From contig VFJL01000009.1 of the NCBI GenBank assembly GCA_009886095.1, positions 1-64,000 on the forward strand: a stretch of 64,000 bases of DNA, in the 5' to 3' direction. The stretch is from Nitrosomonadales bacterium (lineage in GTDB: Bacteria > Pseudomonadota > Gammaproteobacteria > Burkholderiales > Nitrosomonadaceae). A program made the position numbers and the translations under genes. Each line of letters begins with the position of its first letter. Position 1 is the first letter of the stretch. Under the pieces are notes generated by a model that saw nothing but the letters and a program-made list of their open reading frames with translations, made no database searches and was not told the origin of the DNA. Of the stretch, positions 33,599-42,413 are shown one piece after another.

Positions 33599-34712
33599 CG
33601 GTGGATTCTAATTCCAAGTGCACCACTGTTTAGAATTTAAGCGGACATGATGAGTAAGTCTGATAGTGTGGGCAGTGCGACCCAACCACACCACAAGAGA
33701 AACCCGTCATGTCCTATGTACAGCTTACCTCAGAAGAGCGTTACGTTATTTATCATTTGAAGCTATTCAAGCTCAGTCTGCGAGAAATTGGCCGACGGCT
33801 TGGCCGCTCGCATGCCACCATTAGCCGCGAACTTAAGCGTAATGGCCCGGCGGTTTCAAGCTGGGTCTACTGGCATGAAGGCGCACATCAGAAAGCGCTG
33901 CAACGAAGAGCGCAGCCACGCCACGATCGCAGACACAACCATGCACCCCTGGTGCGCTACGTCGAACGCGGCCTGCGTGCCGAATGGTCGCCCGATGTCA
34001 TCGCGGCAAAACTGGAGATGAAATATCCGGGCGATATCAGAATGCGCGTCAGCACTGAAACGATCTATCGCTGGGTCTATCGCGATGCCAATCAAGGTGG
34101 GCAACTATTTAACTGTTTATGCCGATGCCACAAGAAACGCCGCAGGCAGCACCGCTACGGGACGGGGCGTGGATTGATACCGGGGCGTGTCAGCATTAAT
34201 TTACGGCCCGATCTGGTCGCTACCCGCGAACGTTTCGGAGATTGGGAGGGCGATACGGTGGAAGGTGCAAAAGGGAGCGGAAATATCACCACGCACGTCG
34301 AACGCAAGAGCCGTTATCTCATCGCGGGGAAGCTAACCAACAAGACTGCGGCGGTGACAGCCAAAGTGGCCACCGCCGCATACAGGCGAATACCTAAAGC
34401 GCTGCGGCACACCCTGACGCTGGACAACGGCAAAGAATTTGCACGCTTCGGTGACATTGAAAAAAACACCGGCTTGACGGTTTATTTCGCTGATCCCTAT
34501 TCGGCATGGCAGCGTGGCGCGAATGAAAATACTAATGGGTTGCTACGACGATACTTCCCCAAGGGTATGGACTTTAGAAACGTGACTGAGAAAACACTTG
34601 CGGAAGCCGTAAAAAAACTGAATCATCGACCCCGCAAGTGCCTGGGCTATCGGACGCCTCACGAAGTCTTCCAAGAAGCTAAGCGTGGTGCGGTTGCAAT
34701 GTGAATCCACCG
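33599..34712 (+). mobile_element. IS30-family insertion sequence, apparently complete
   Basis: Terminal inverted repeats CGGTGGATTCTAATTCCAAGTGCACCAC (left) and CGGTGGATTCACATTGCAACCGCACCAC (right, reverse complement) bracket an intact transposase. Confidence 0.88.
33709..34704 (+). CDS. IS30-family transposase
   Basis: 331 aa; YVQLTSEERYVIYHLKLFKLSLREIGRRLGRSHATISRELKRN HTH; DWEGDTVEGAKGSGNITTHVERKSRY, TLDNGKEFA, NENTNGLLRRYFPKG DDE motifs. Confidence 0.95.
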   Translation: MSYVQLTSEERYVIYHLKLFKLSLREIGRRLGRSHATISRELKRNGPAVSSWVYWHEGAHQKALQRRAQPRHDRRHNHAPLVRYVERGLRAEWSPDVIAAKLEMKYPGDIRMRVSTETIYRWVYRDANQGGQLFNCLCRCHKKRRRQHRYGTGRGLIPGRVSINLRPDLVATRERFGDWEGDTVEGAKGSGNITTHVERKSRYLIAGKLTNKTAAVTAKVATAAYRRIPKALRHTLTLDNGKEFARFGDIEKNTGLTVYFADPYSAWQRGANENTNGLLRRYFPKGMDFRNVTEKTLAEAVKKLNHRPRKCLGYRTPHEVFQEAKRGAVAM

Positions 34713-34842
34713 GCCAGTAAGAGATTAAAGGGGCCAGGGTCACATTAAATGCTGGACATTGGAACCAAGTTCTGAGATTTCCCCACAAATAGTTGAACGT
34801 CAGGCTCTTGTTGCGTGCCGCGCAACGCGCTATCATTCCAAT

Positions 34843-35121
34843 ATGATTATTTCGTTTCGACACAAAGGGCTGAGAAAGTACTTTGAGTCTGGTAGTTTGG
34901 CTGGAATCCAGCCTGCACACGCGAATCGTCTCAAAATGCAGTTGGCCGCGCTGGATACCGCTCAAACCATCGAAGATATGGATATTCCAGGCTTCCGTCT
35001 CCACCCACTAAAGGGGAGCAGTCATGGACGCTGGTCGATATGGGTAAATGGCAACTAGCGTGTCACGTTCGAGTTTGAGAATGGCAACGCACTTGTTTTA
35101 GATTATGAGGACTATCACTAA
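34843..35121 (+). pseudogene. higB: HigB/RelE-type toxin interrupted by an in-frame amber codon
   Basis: MIISFRHKGLRKYFESGSLAGIQPAHANRLKMQLAALDTAQTIEDMDIPGFRLHPLKGSSHGRWSIWVNGN*RVTFEFENGNALVLDYEDYH*; TAG at 35056-35058 where HigB proteins have W (GNWRITF). Confidence 0.85.
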
Positions 35122-35417
35122 TGGCTATGCACAATCCCCCGCATCCTGGGGCATTTATTCAAGAGGTTTACCTTACGCCCAATGAAATTAGTTGCAGGGA
35201 ACTTGCCCTTAAATTGGGCGTTGCCGCATCGACCCTTAACCGCGTTTTGAATGAAGCCAGTGGCATCAGTCCGGAAATGGCTCTTCGTCTCTCAAAAGCT
35301 TTAGGGCGCTCACCGGAAAGCTGGTTGACGATGCAAGGCAATTACGATTTATGGCAAGCCAAACAAACGGTAGACTTGAAAAAAATCCGCAAAATTGAAT
35401 TCAGGTATGCCCCATGA
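35121..35417 (+). CDS. higA: HigA-family antitoxin (XRE HTH)
   Basis: 98 aa; NPPHPGAFIQEVYLTPNEISCRELALKLGVAASTLNRVLNEASGISPEMALRLSKALG; ATG overlaps the toxin's original stop (TAATG). Confidence 0.93.
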   Translation: MAMHNPPHPGAFIQEVYLTPNEISCRELALKLGVAASTLNRVLNEASGISPEMALRLSKALGRSPESWLTMQGNYDLWQAKQTVDLKKIRKIEFRYAP

Positions 35418-35430
35418 AATGGGATTGGAA

Positions 35431-36810
35431 TCACAGCGCCTTGACCATACCCTCGACTACTTTCTTGGCATCACCGAATACCATCATGGTCTTGTCCATA
35501 TAGAACAGGTCGTTGTCGAGACCGGCGTAACCCGCTGCCATACTGCGTTTTACCACCATCACTGTGCGCGCTTTGTAGGCATCCAGGATAGGCATGCCAT
35601 AGATAGGGCTGCCGGGAACATTTGCCGCCGGATTGACCACGTCGTTCGCCCCCAATACCAGCACCACATCGGTGTTGGAGAAGTCACTGTTGATCTCATC
35701 CATTTCCAACACTTGCTCATAGGGAATTTCCGCTTCCGCCAGCAGCACGTTCATGTGTCCTGGCATCCGCCCCGCCACCGGATGAATGGCAAATCGCACA
35801 TTGACGCCTTTTGCGTGCAGTTTTTCCGCCAGCTCCTTGACTGAATGCTGCGCCCGCGCCACCGCCAGCCCATACCCCGGCACGATGATCACGCTGTCCG
35901 CGTTACCCAATAAGAATGCGGCATCATCCGCGCTGCCGCTACGATAGGTTCTCTGTATGCCATCGTCAGCGGCTGCAGTTCCACCTTCGCTGCCGAAGCC
36001 GCCGAGTATGACCGACAGAAATGGCCGGTTCATGGCCTTGCACATGATGTAAGACAGAATCGCACCGGAACTGCCGACCAGCGAACCGGCAATGATCAGC
36101 ATGGGATTGCCAAGCGAAAAACCGATACCTGCTGCCGCCCAACCCGAGTATGAGTTGAGCATGGAGATCACCACCGGCATATCCGCGCCACCAATCGGAA
36201 TGATGATGAGGAAACCCAGTACAAAAGCAATCGCAGCCATGCCGGCAAAAGCAGTCCAATTGGTGGTCTCACTAAAGAAGAACCAGAGACCAAAACCGAC
36301 CATCAAAATTGCCAGGATCAGATTGACCGTATGCTGCCCACTAAAAGTAATGGGCGCACCACTCATGCGGCCAGATAGTTTCAGGAATGCAATTACCGAA
36401 CCTGACCAGGTCATGGCGCCAATGAAGGTGCCGAGGAACAGCTCCAGTTTGCTGCCCATCGGCAGTACTGCAGGCAAACCGAACGAAACCGGATTATTGA
36501 CTGCGGCAATGGCGATGAATACCGCCGCCAGACCTACCAGCGAGTGCATGAATGCTACCAGTTCCGGCATTGCTGTCATTTCCACACGCCGTGCTACCGC
36601 TGCGCCGATAACACCACCTACTGTGATGCAACCAAGTATCAACGCCCAGTTCTTGGTGACGGTCAGCGTGGTGACGACAGCGATTGCCATCCCTACCATA
36701 CCGAACAGATTGCCGCGACGGGCGGTTAATGGCGAACTTAAACCTTTCAGCGCCAGAATGAAAAAAACTGACGCGATCAGATACGCGAGTGCGACCAAAT
36801 TTGCAGACAT
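35431..36810 (-). CDS. pntB: NAD(P) transhydrogenase subunit beta
   Basis: 459 aa multi-TM; PGYGLAVARAQHSVKELAEKL, FAIHPVAGRMPGHMNVLLAEA. Confidence 0.95.
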   Translation of the reverse strand: MSANLVALAYLIASVFFILALKGLSSPLTARRGNLFGMVGMAIAVVTTLTVTKNWALILGCITVGGVIGAAVARRVEMTAMPELVAFMHSLVGLAAVFIAIAAVNNPVSFGLPAVLPMGSKLELFLGTFIGAMTWSGSVIAFLKLSGRMSGAPITFSGQHTVNLILAILMVGFGLWFFFSETTNWTAFAGMAAIAFVLGFLIIIPIGGADMPVVISMLNSYSGWAAAGIGFSLGNPMLIIAGSLVGSSGAILSYIMCKAMNRPFLSVILGGFGSEGGTAAADDGIQRTYRSGSADDAAFLLGNADSVIIVPGYGLAVARAQHSVKELAEKLHAKGVNVRFAIHPVAGRMPGHMNVLLAEAEIPYEQVLEMDEINSDFSNTDVVLVLGANDVVNPAANVPGSPIYGMPILDAYKARTVMVVKRSMAAGYAGLDNDLFYMDKTMMVFGDAKKVVEGMVKAL

Positions 36811-37119
36811 TTAGGCGCTTCCTTTTTTATCTTTTTTTCTGAACATCTCCAGCATCCGCTGGGTGACAAGAAATCCACCAAATACATTGATCGCAGCTAG
36901 CGTTACCGCTACCGCGCCCAGCCATACACCCCAGTCGCTTTCAGCCGGACCGGCAGCCAGCATCGCGCCCACCAGGATGATGCCGGAAATTGCGTTGGTT
37001 ACAGACATCAACGGCGTATGCAGTGCCGGGGTCACATTCCATACCACGTGATAGCCGACGAATATCGCCAGCACGAATACCGTGAGATTGATGATGGTTG
37101 GATCAACTTCGCCGATCAT
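36811..37119 (-). CDS. pntAB: NAD(P) transhydrogenase subunit alpha part 2
   Basis: [47 protein letters not shown]. The ORF-track N-terminal extension to 37182 includes repeat-derived codons. Confidence 0.92.
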   Translation of the reverse strand: MIGEVDPTIINLTVFVLAIFVGYHVVWNVTPALHTPLMSVTNAISGIILVGAMLAAGPAESDWGVWLGAVAVTLAAINVFGGFLVTQRMLEMFRKKDKKGSA

Positions 37120-37152
37120 GATTACTCCTTCTAGATTCTTGAAACGTATGCT

Positions 37153-37293
37153 GGGCACCTCTAAAAATCCGGATTTCGTCACAATACTTTGTCGCTCACA
37201 AAAAATGTTTTCTTACATATCAGCCATATGCTGCGTCTACATTTTTTGTTTTCGCCTCGTCTTGTTTAGAACTTCGAATTATCAGAGGCACCC
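37153..37293 (+). repeat. Copy B of the MITE-like repeat, between pntAA and pntAB
   Basis: GGGCACCTCTAAAAATCCGGATTTCGTCACAATACTTTGTCGCTCACAAAAAATGT...ACATTTTTTGTTTTCGCCTCGTCTTGTTTAGAACTTCGAATTATCAGAGGCACCC; termini and interior are inversely repeated. Confidence 0.92.
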
Positions 37294-37361
37294 AACTGTA
37301 AAATAAGCCGTAAATAATCAAATATAACCCGTGCGGCCTTGGATTCTGCCACGCGCGCTCT

Positions 37362-38498
37362 TTATGCCTTCCTGATTACTTCCCCATCTGCGCAAACCAG
37401 TGTTCCGGCAATGATCTCATCTTCCCGATCTAGCTTGAATTCACCACTCTTTGCATCGAGCATCAGGTTGAGAAAATTCATCAGATTGCGCGCATATAGC
37501 GCGCTGGCGTCCGTCGCTACCAGTCCCGGCAAGTTGGAGATGCCAATGAGATGCACGCCGTGCTTGACTACAATCTTGTCCAGTTCCGACAATGGGCAGT
37601 TGCCACCCGCTTCCACCGCCATATCCACGATCACCGATCCCGGTTTCATGGCACGGACGGTTTCTTCTTTAATCAGAACGGGTGCCGGACGTCCGGGAAT
37701 CAGCGCAGTGGTGATCACGATGTCGGCCTGCACTGCGCGCTCGTGCACCAGTTCGGCTTGACGCCGTATCCAGTCCGCTGGCATTGGCCTGGCATAACCA
37801 CCCACACCTTGCGCGATCTCGCGCTCTTCATCCGTGAGGTAAGGCACGTCGAGAAATTTCGCACCCAGTGACTCGATTTGTTCCTTCACTGCTGGGCGCA
37901 CGTCCGAAGCTTCGATTACTGCACCCAACCGTTTGGCGGTTGCAATTGCCTGTAAGCCTGCTACCCCTGCACCCAGTATCAGCACCCGCGCAGCTTTCAC
38001 GGTACCCGCTGCCGTCATCAGCATGGGGAAAAATTTCTGGTAGGCGTTAGCGGCCATCAACACTGCTTTGTAGCCGGCAATATTGGCCTGTGACGACAGT
38101 ACGTCCATACTCTGGGCGCGGGAAATGCGCGGCAGCTTTTCCATTGCGAACGCAGTCAGGCCATGCTTGGCGAGAGCCTCAATGCCGTCTGCCTGATGTG
38201 GCGATAACAAACCCAGCAGCACGACATCCTTGCGCATCATTGCCAACTCACCGGAGACTGGGCCACGCACCTTGAGTACGATCTGTGACTGACCGTACAG
38301 TTCCGCTGCGCTATCCACGATAGTTGCACCAGCATCCCGGTACGCCTCATCGGGTATGCTCGCGGCGGCACCAGCACCGGATTGCACCAGAACAACATGA
38401 AAACCTTTGGCAGTGAATTTTTTCACCGTCTCTGGTGTGGCCGCAACGCGGGTCTCCCCCCCGTGAATCTCTACGGGTATTCCTATATGCATTGACAA
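37362..38498 (-). CDS. pntAA: NAD(P) transhydrogenase subunit alpha part 1
   Basis: 378 aa; IGIPVEIHGGETRVAATPETVKKF, VLILGAGVAGLQAIATAKRLGAVIEASDVR. Confidence 0.95.
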   Translation of the reverse strand: MSMHIGIPVEIHGGETRVAATPETVKKFTAKGFHVVLVQSGAGAAASIPDEAYRDAGATIVDSAAELYGQSQIVLKVRGPVSGELAMMRKDVVLLGLLSPHQADGIEALAKHGLTAFAMEKLPRISRAQSMDVLSSQANIAGYKAVLMAANAYQKFFPMLMTAAGTVKAARVLILGAGVAGLQAIATAKRLGAVIEASDVRPAVKEQIESLGAKFLDVPYLTDEEREIAQGVGGYARPMPADWIRRQAELVHERAVQADIVITTALIPGRPAPVLIKEETVRAMKPGSVIVDMAVEAGGNCPLSELDKIVVKHGVHLIGISNLPGLVATDASALYARNLMNFLNLMLDAKSGEFKLDREDEIIAGTLVCADGEVIRKA

Positions 38499-38658
38499 TT
38501 TCTCCTATCTTTCCAATATCCCACGTCTTTCCGGAAAACATGTAAAAATGACCACTGCCGTACCCTGCTCGCAGCTAACCTTGGATTATAAATGAACTTG
38601 GGCATGGTGCATTGCCTGGATTGAGGAAAAAACTCAGTTCTGATTTATGAAAATAACC

Positions 38659-41600
38659 TTAGGCTCCAGTTTGATTGGATTCTTTCAGGCAGTAACTGAT
38701 CCACCGAGTGGTGAGTTTTTCCTGTGCGCTGTTCTGGCGCAGGCGCGATGCCAGACCGCCAAAATCAACCTGATCGAGCGGCTGATCCTGGTTGAAGCAG
38801 GAAAACACGTAAGTAACCTCGCCTGTTACCGGATCCTTGTGGGGTTGCAGGCACTGGGCGCAGATTTCTTTCATCATGCATTGCATCGGCGAATTGATCG
38901 AACCGATGGCAAAGTGATCCGCCTTCAAATAGGGCTGGAGCAGCGTATGCCGGGCGGCGCCAACTGCCGCCATCATGCGGTCGGAGCCGATAGCAATAAT
39001 ACGGTCAGCTGCCGCCAACGATATTGGCTGAGCACCTAGCGCACCGCTACCGTAGGCCGCCATAGCCTGCACCATGTTGCCAACATAACTCAGATCACCT
39101 GGGCGAGAAGGTTTGAAACCGGGAGATTCATCGCAACACCATATCACTATATCCGCCGCCGCTTCGATTTCAGTTACCTTGTAACGGTCGGCAAGTTTCT
39201 TGTAACCAGCAAAATACAGGACTTTCGATCCCGCTGCCCGCGCTGCCGCACCAATGGAAAATAACACCGCATTGCCGAGACCTCCGCCTACCAGCACCAC
39301 AGTTTCACCCGGCAGAATCTCGGTAGGTGTGCCGGTGGGGCCCATCAGCACTACCGGTTCGCCGGGTTTGAGCCTGGCGCACAAGTCTGCTGATCCGCCC
39401 ATTTCCAGTGCGATCAACGACACCAACCCGCGCGCAACATCCACTGATGCGCCAGTGAGGGCAATGCCTTCCATCGCCAACTTGGTATCGCCTGCGGTCG
39501 TGGCAAGGGTTGTAAAATTCTGAAAACGGTAGAACTGTCCGGGAAGGAAACGCTCTGCGGCCATCGGCGCATGCACCACCACTTCGATAATGTTGGGAGT
39601 GAGCCGCTCCACCTTATGCACCGTGGGTCGCAACCGTCCATTCATTTCTGTGAAAAATTGTCCGCTGGATTTTGTGGATGCAGGAGCTACACGTCCAAGC
39701 ACCCTGCTAACTACTGGATAGCCCTGCTTAGCGCTGGACATGGCTTTTACCACATTGCCAGAATAAGAGGGATGTAAATCACCAAAGAAGCTGATGAAAC
39801 GTCCGTCCTCACACCGACTTAAAAGCACCATGGAAACCTCCGGCTTGGGATTTGCACGGGGTGGATTGACCGGGTTGCCGTCTTCATCGCAAGCGGCAAA
39901 ATAGCGCCCGTTCAGCTTGAAGTTCTTTTCGTCTTCTCTGGCGAGCACCGTGTTCGGCTGGGTGCCTGCAGCCACCAGAACTGCACGGGCCGGTAGCTCG
40001 GCTTCTCCAGTTTTTTGCCATGATCCCGCTTCATCCAGTGCTTGTACCATGAATCGCACAGAGTGAGCATGTTCCCATTGATCGGTTTCCACTCGCACAG
40101 GTGTCAAACCCTCGGCAAACCAGATACCCTCCTCCAATGCTTTTTCAACTTCTTCGTGATTGAGCGTATAGGAAGGGCTGTCAATCAACCGTTTGCGGTA
40201 AGCGATGGTGGCACCTCCCCAGGCTTGAAGTAGCTCCAGGATGCGCGGTGCTCGTCCTTCCTGGAGCGCCGATTCACGTTCAGCACGGATAGCGCGGGCG
40301 TGATTGAGAAATTCTTCCGCGATTTCCCACTCTTCCGCATCCCATGCACCACGAATAGCTTGTTCGCCCTGTTCGGCTGTGAGAATTTCATAACGACGCA
40401 GAAATTTATCTACCTGCACCGGATAGTAGGCAAGTGCTTCGGTTGCCGTATCAATGGCAGTCAGGCCACCACCGATCACCACCACCGGCAGGCGCAACTG
40501 CATATTGGCGATGGAATTAGCTTGGGCCGCACCGGACAACTGTAACGCCATCAGGAAATCAGATGCGGCGCGAACGCCTCGCGCCAGACCATTGGGCAGA
40601 TCAAGGACAGTGGGGCGCCCTGCACCCGCAGCCAGTGCCACATGGTCGAACCCCAAGGCAAGGGCATCATCGGTAGTAAGTGTGCCACCGAAGCGGACGC
40701 CACCAAATAGGGCAAATTCTTCCCGTCGTTCCAACAGCAACCGGATCAGTTTAAGAAAATTCTTATTCCAGCGCACGGTAATGCCATATTCGGCAACGCC
40801 ACCAAAACCAGCCGGCACACGCTCATCCAGATTCTCATCCAGCACAGCCGCATCCTGAATAGGGCTGAACGGCAAGCGTTGTCCCTGTTGATTTACCCCG
40901 GAAAGATGCGCTGGCAAAGGCTCGATCTTAAGGCCATCAATACCCACCACCGTGTGACCATCGTTCATCAGATGGTGCGCCAAGGTATACCCTGCTGGCC
41001 CCATACCGACCACCAGCACTTTGCGGCCCGTTGGCGGCTTTGGCAAGGGCCGCTGCAGATCCAGTGGGTTCCAGCGAGTAAGCAAGCTGTAAATTTCGAA
41101 ACCCCATGGCAATTCAAGTACATCCTTGAGGGTGCGCGTTTCTGCTTCGGGAATGTTGACCGGTTCCTGTTTCTGGTAGATGCAGGATTTCATGCAATCA
41201 TTGCAGATGCGATGGCCAGTGCCGGCGCACATGGGATTATCCAGCACGATCATTGCCAGACTGCCAATGGCGACCCCCTGAGTCTTGAGTTTCTGAAATT
41301 CAGAAATACGCTCTTCCAACGGACAGCCCGCAAGCAAGGCGCCGAGCTGGCTTTTCTTGAAAGAAGAGGATTCTCCAGGTGTCTTCGGTTTTTCCTTCAA
41401 CCCCTTTGAACAGGAATCCTTTCCTTGTTCGTGGCACCAGATGCAGTAGTTTGCCTCATCCAGGGCACCAATCAAATCGGTGCCTGCATCGGTAAGCGCA
41501 AAACCCTCCCGTCGGCGTAAATGATTGAGACGATGGACGGTATATCCGGCAGTGTGATCAGTAACTGTGGATAGCAGATGTAGATAATCAAGTTTGGCGG

Positions 41601-42210
41601 GGGACTTGAACAGCACACCATCTCGGCTGTGCTCACGCCCTGCCGGCGTCTTCAGCGCCCAGGCTGCATATAGCAGTGCTGTCTTCAGACGCTCTTCATT
41701 CTCGGCCTCATTTGCCAGCCACTGGGTTACTTTAGTTGCGAAAACCATTTCTGAAAATGGTGATCCAAACTCGCTCACCAGTTTTTGTTCCAGCACAACG
41801 CCATCGGCTGTCAGTATCTCCGCCTCACTCACCTTGTTCATCGCCCGTCGCTGTACGAATTGCCGCTTACAGGAATAAAGCGGGGCGAGTTCATGATGAC
41901 GAGCTGCAAGAGTGTGGACCTCGGTTTCGATACCAAATAATCTGGCAATGAAATCCTCCATCCAGGGGGCAAGCTCAATCAACAAAGCAGACTCATCCTT
42001 GGGATCCAGATCATCAGGATGAGCGCGGGCATAATCCAGACGGATACGCAACCCAGCTTCACCCTCTTGCAAAAAATTCAGGAATGCTTGATCCAGCTTT
42101 ACCAGGCCGTCACGACGATATAAATCGGCAAAGATCATGTCAAATCCCAGGATGGGAGAAGCCACGGCAGTCATTGCGGTGGAAGGGAGTGCCGGTTCAA
42201 GATTTATCAT
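38659..42210 (-). CDS. 1183-aa fused flavoprotein: novel N-terminus + GltD/NfnB-like FAD/NAD(P) module + PyrK/NfnA-like ferredoxin reductase module
   Basis: GHRICNDCMKSCIYQKQEPVNIPEAE (Fe-S region), VLVVGMGPAGYTLAHHL (FAD), PVVVIGGGLTAIDTATEA (NAD(P)), VVLVGGGLGNAVLFSIG (FNR), CMMKEICAQCLQPHKDPVTGEVTYVFSC (PyrK-like 2Fe-2S), extra cysteines CIWCHEQGKDSC. Confidence 0.85.
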   Translation of the reverse strand: MINLEPALPSTAMTAVASPILGFDMIFADLYRRDGLVKLDQAFLNFLQEGEAGLRIRLDYARAHPDDLDPKDESALLIELAPWMEDFIARLFGIETEVHTLAARHHELAPLYSCKRQFVQRRAMNKVSEAEILTADGVVLEQKLVSEFGSPFSEMVFATKVTQWLANEAENEERLKTALLYAAWALKTPAGREHSRDGVLFKSPAKLDYLHLLSTVTDHTAGYTVHRLNHLRRREGFALTDAGTDLIGALDEANYCIWCHEQGKDSCSKGLKEKPKTPGESSSFKKSQLGALLAGCPLEERISEFQKLKTQGVAIGSLAMIVLDNPMCAGTGHRICNDCMKSCIYQKQEPVNIPEAETRTLKDVLELPWGFEIYSLLTRWNPLDLQRPLPKPPTGRKVLVVGMGPAGYTLAHHLMNDGHTVVGIDGLKIEPLPAHLSGVNQQGQRLPFSPIQDAAVLDENLDERVPAGFGGVAEYGITVRWNKNFLKLIRLLLERREEFALFGGVRFGGTLTTDDALALGFDHVALAAGAGRPTVLDLPNGLARGVRAASDFLMALQLSGAAQANSIANMQLRLPVVVIGGGLTAIDTATEALAYYPVQVDKFLRRYEILTAEQGEQAIRGAWDAEEWEIAEEFLNHARAIRAERESALQEGRAPRILELLQAWGGATIAYRKRLIDSPSYTLNHEEVEKALEEGIWFAEGLTPVRVETDQWEHAHSVRFMVQALDEAGSWQKTGEAELPARAVLVAAGTQPNTVLAREDEKNFKLNGRYFAACDEDGNPVNPPRANPKPEVSMVLLSRCEDGRFISFFGDLHPSYSGNVVKAMSSAKQGYPVVSRVLGRVAPASTKSSGQFFTEMNGRLRPTVHKVERLTPNIIEVVVHAPMAAERFLPGQFYRFQNFTTLATTAGDTKLAMEGIALTGASVDVARGLVSLIALEMGGSADLCARLKPGEPVVLMGPTGTPTEILPGETVVLVGGGLGNAVLFSIGAAARAAGSKVLYFAGYKKLADRYKVTEIEAAADIVIWCCDESPGFKPSRPGDLSYVGNMVQAMAAYGSGALGAQPISLAAADRIIAIGSDRMMAAVGAARHTLLQPYLKADHFAIGSINSPMQCMMKEICAQCLQPHKDPVTGEVTYVFSCFNQDQPLDQVDFGGLASRLRQNSAQEKLTTRWISYCLKESNQTGA

Positions 42211-42327
42211 GATAAGTTGATTGTTATTTAATGAGAAAAGCAGATGGCAAATAATTCGTACCTGTTTCTGATCAGGCTTGCTATATCCCTATAGGCATCC
42301 GGGCTAACGCCTCGCCAGAAAATACAA

Positions 42328-42356
42328 AAGCGGCAAGGTGGTTCGCCTTGTCGCTT
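42328..42356 (-). terminator. Rho-independent terminator downstream of cysN
   Basis: Minus strand AAGCGACAAGGCGAACCACCTTGCCGCTTTTGTATTTT: 11-bp stem (one G.T) followed by a T-rich stretch. Confidence 0.7.
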
Positions 42357-42413
42357 CGCGATTCATCCAGGCTTGCTCCGAACCGCCGGTAGCACCGCTG
42401 AAACTCTTTCAGG

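Noticed and set aside
33569-33600. A complete integron attC site after the 180-aa ORF
   Set aside because: Only a GCATAAC-like core is visible and only ~18 nt separate it from the IS30 end; not enough sequence for an attC fold, so it was reported only as an inverted repeat.
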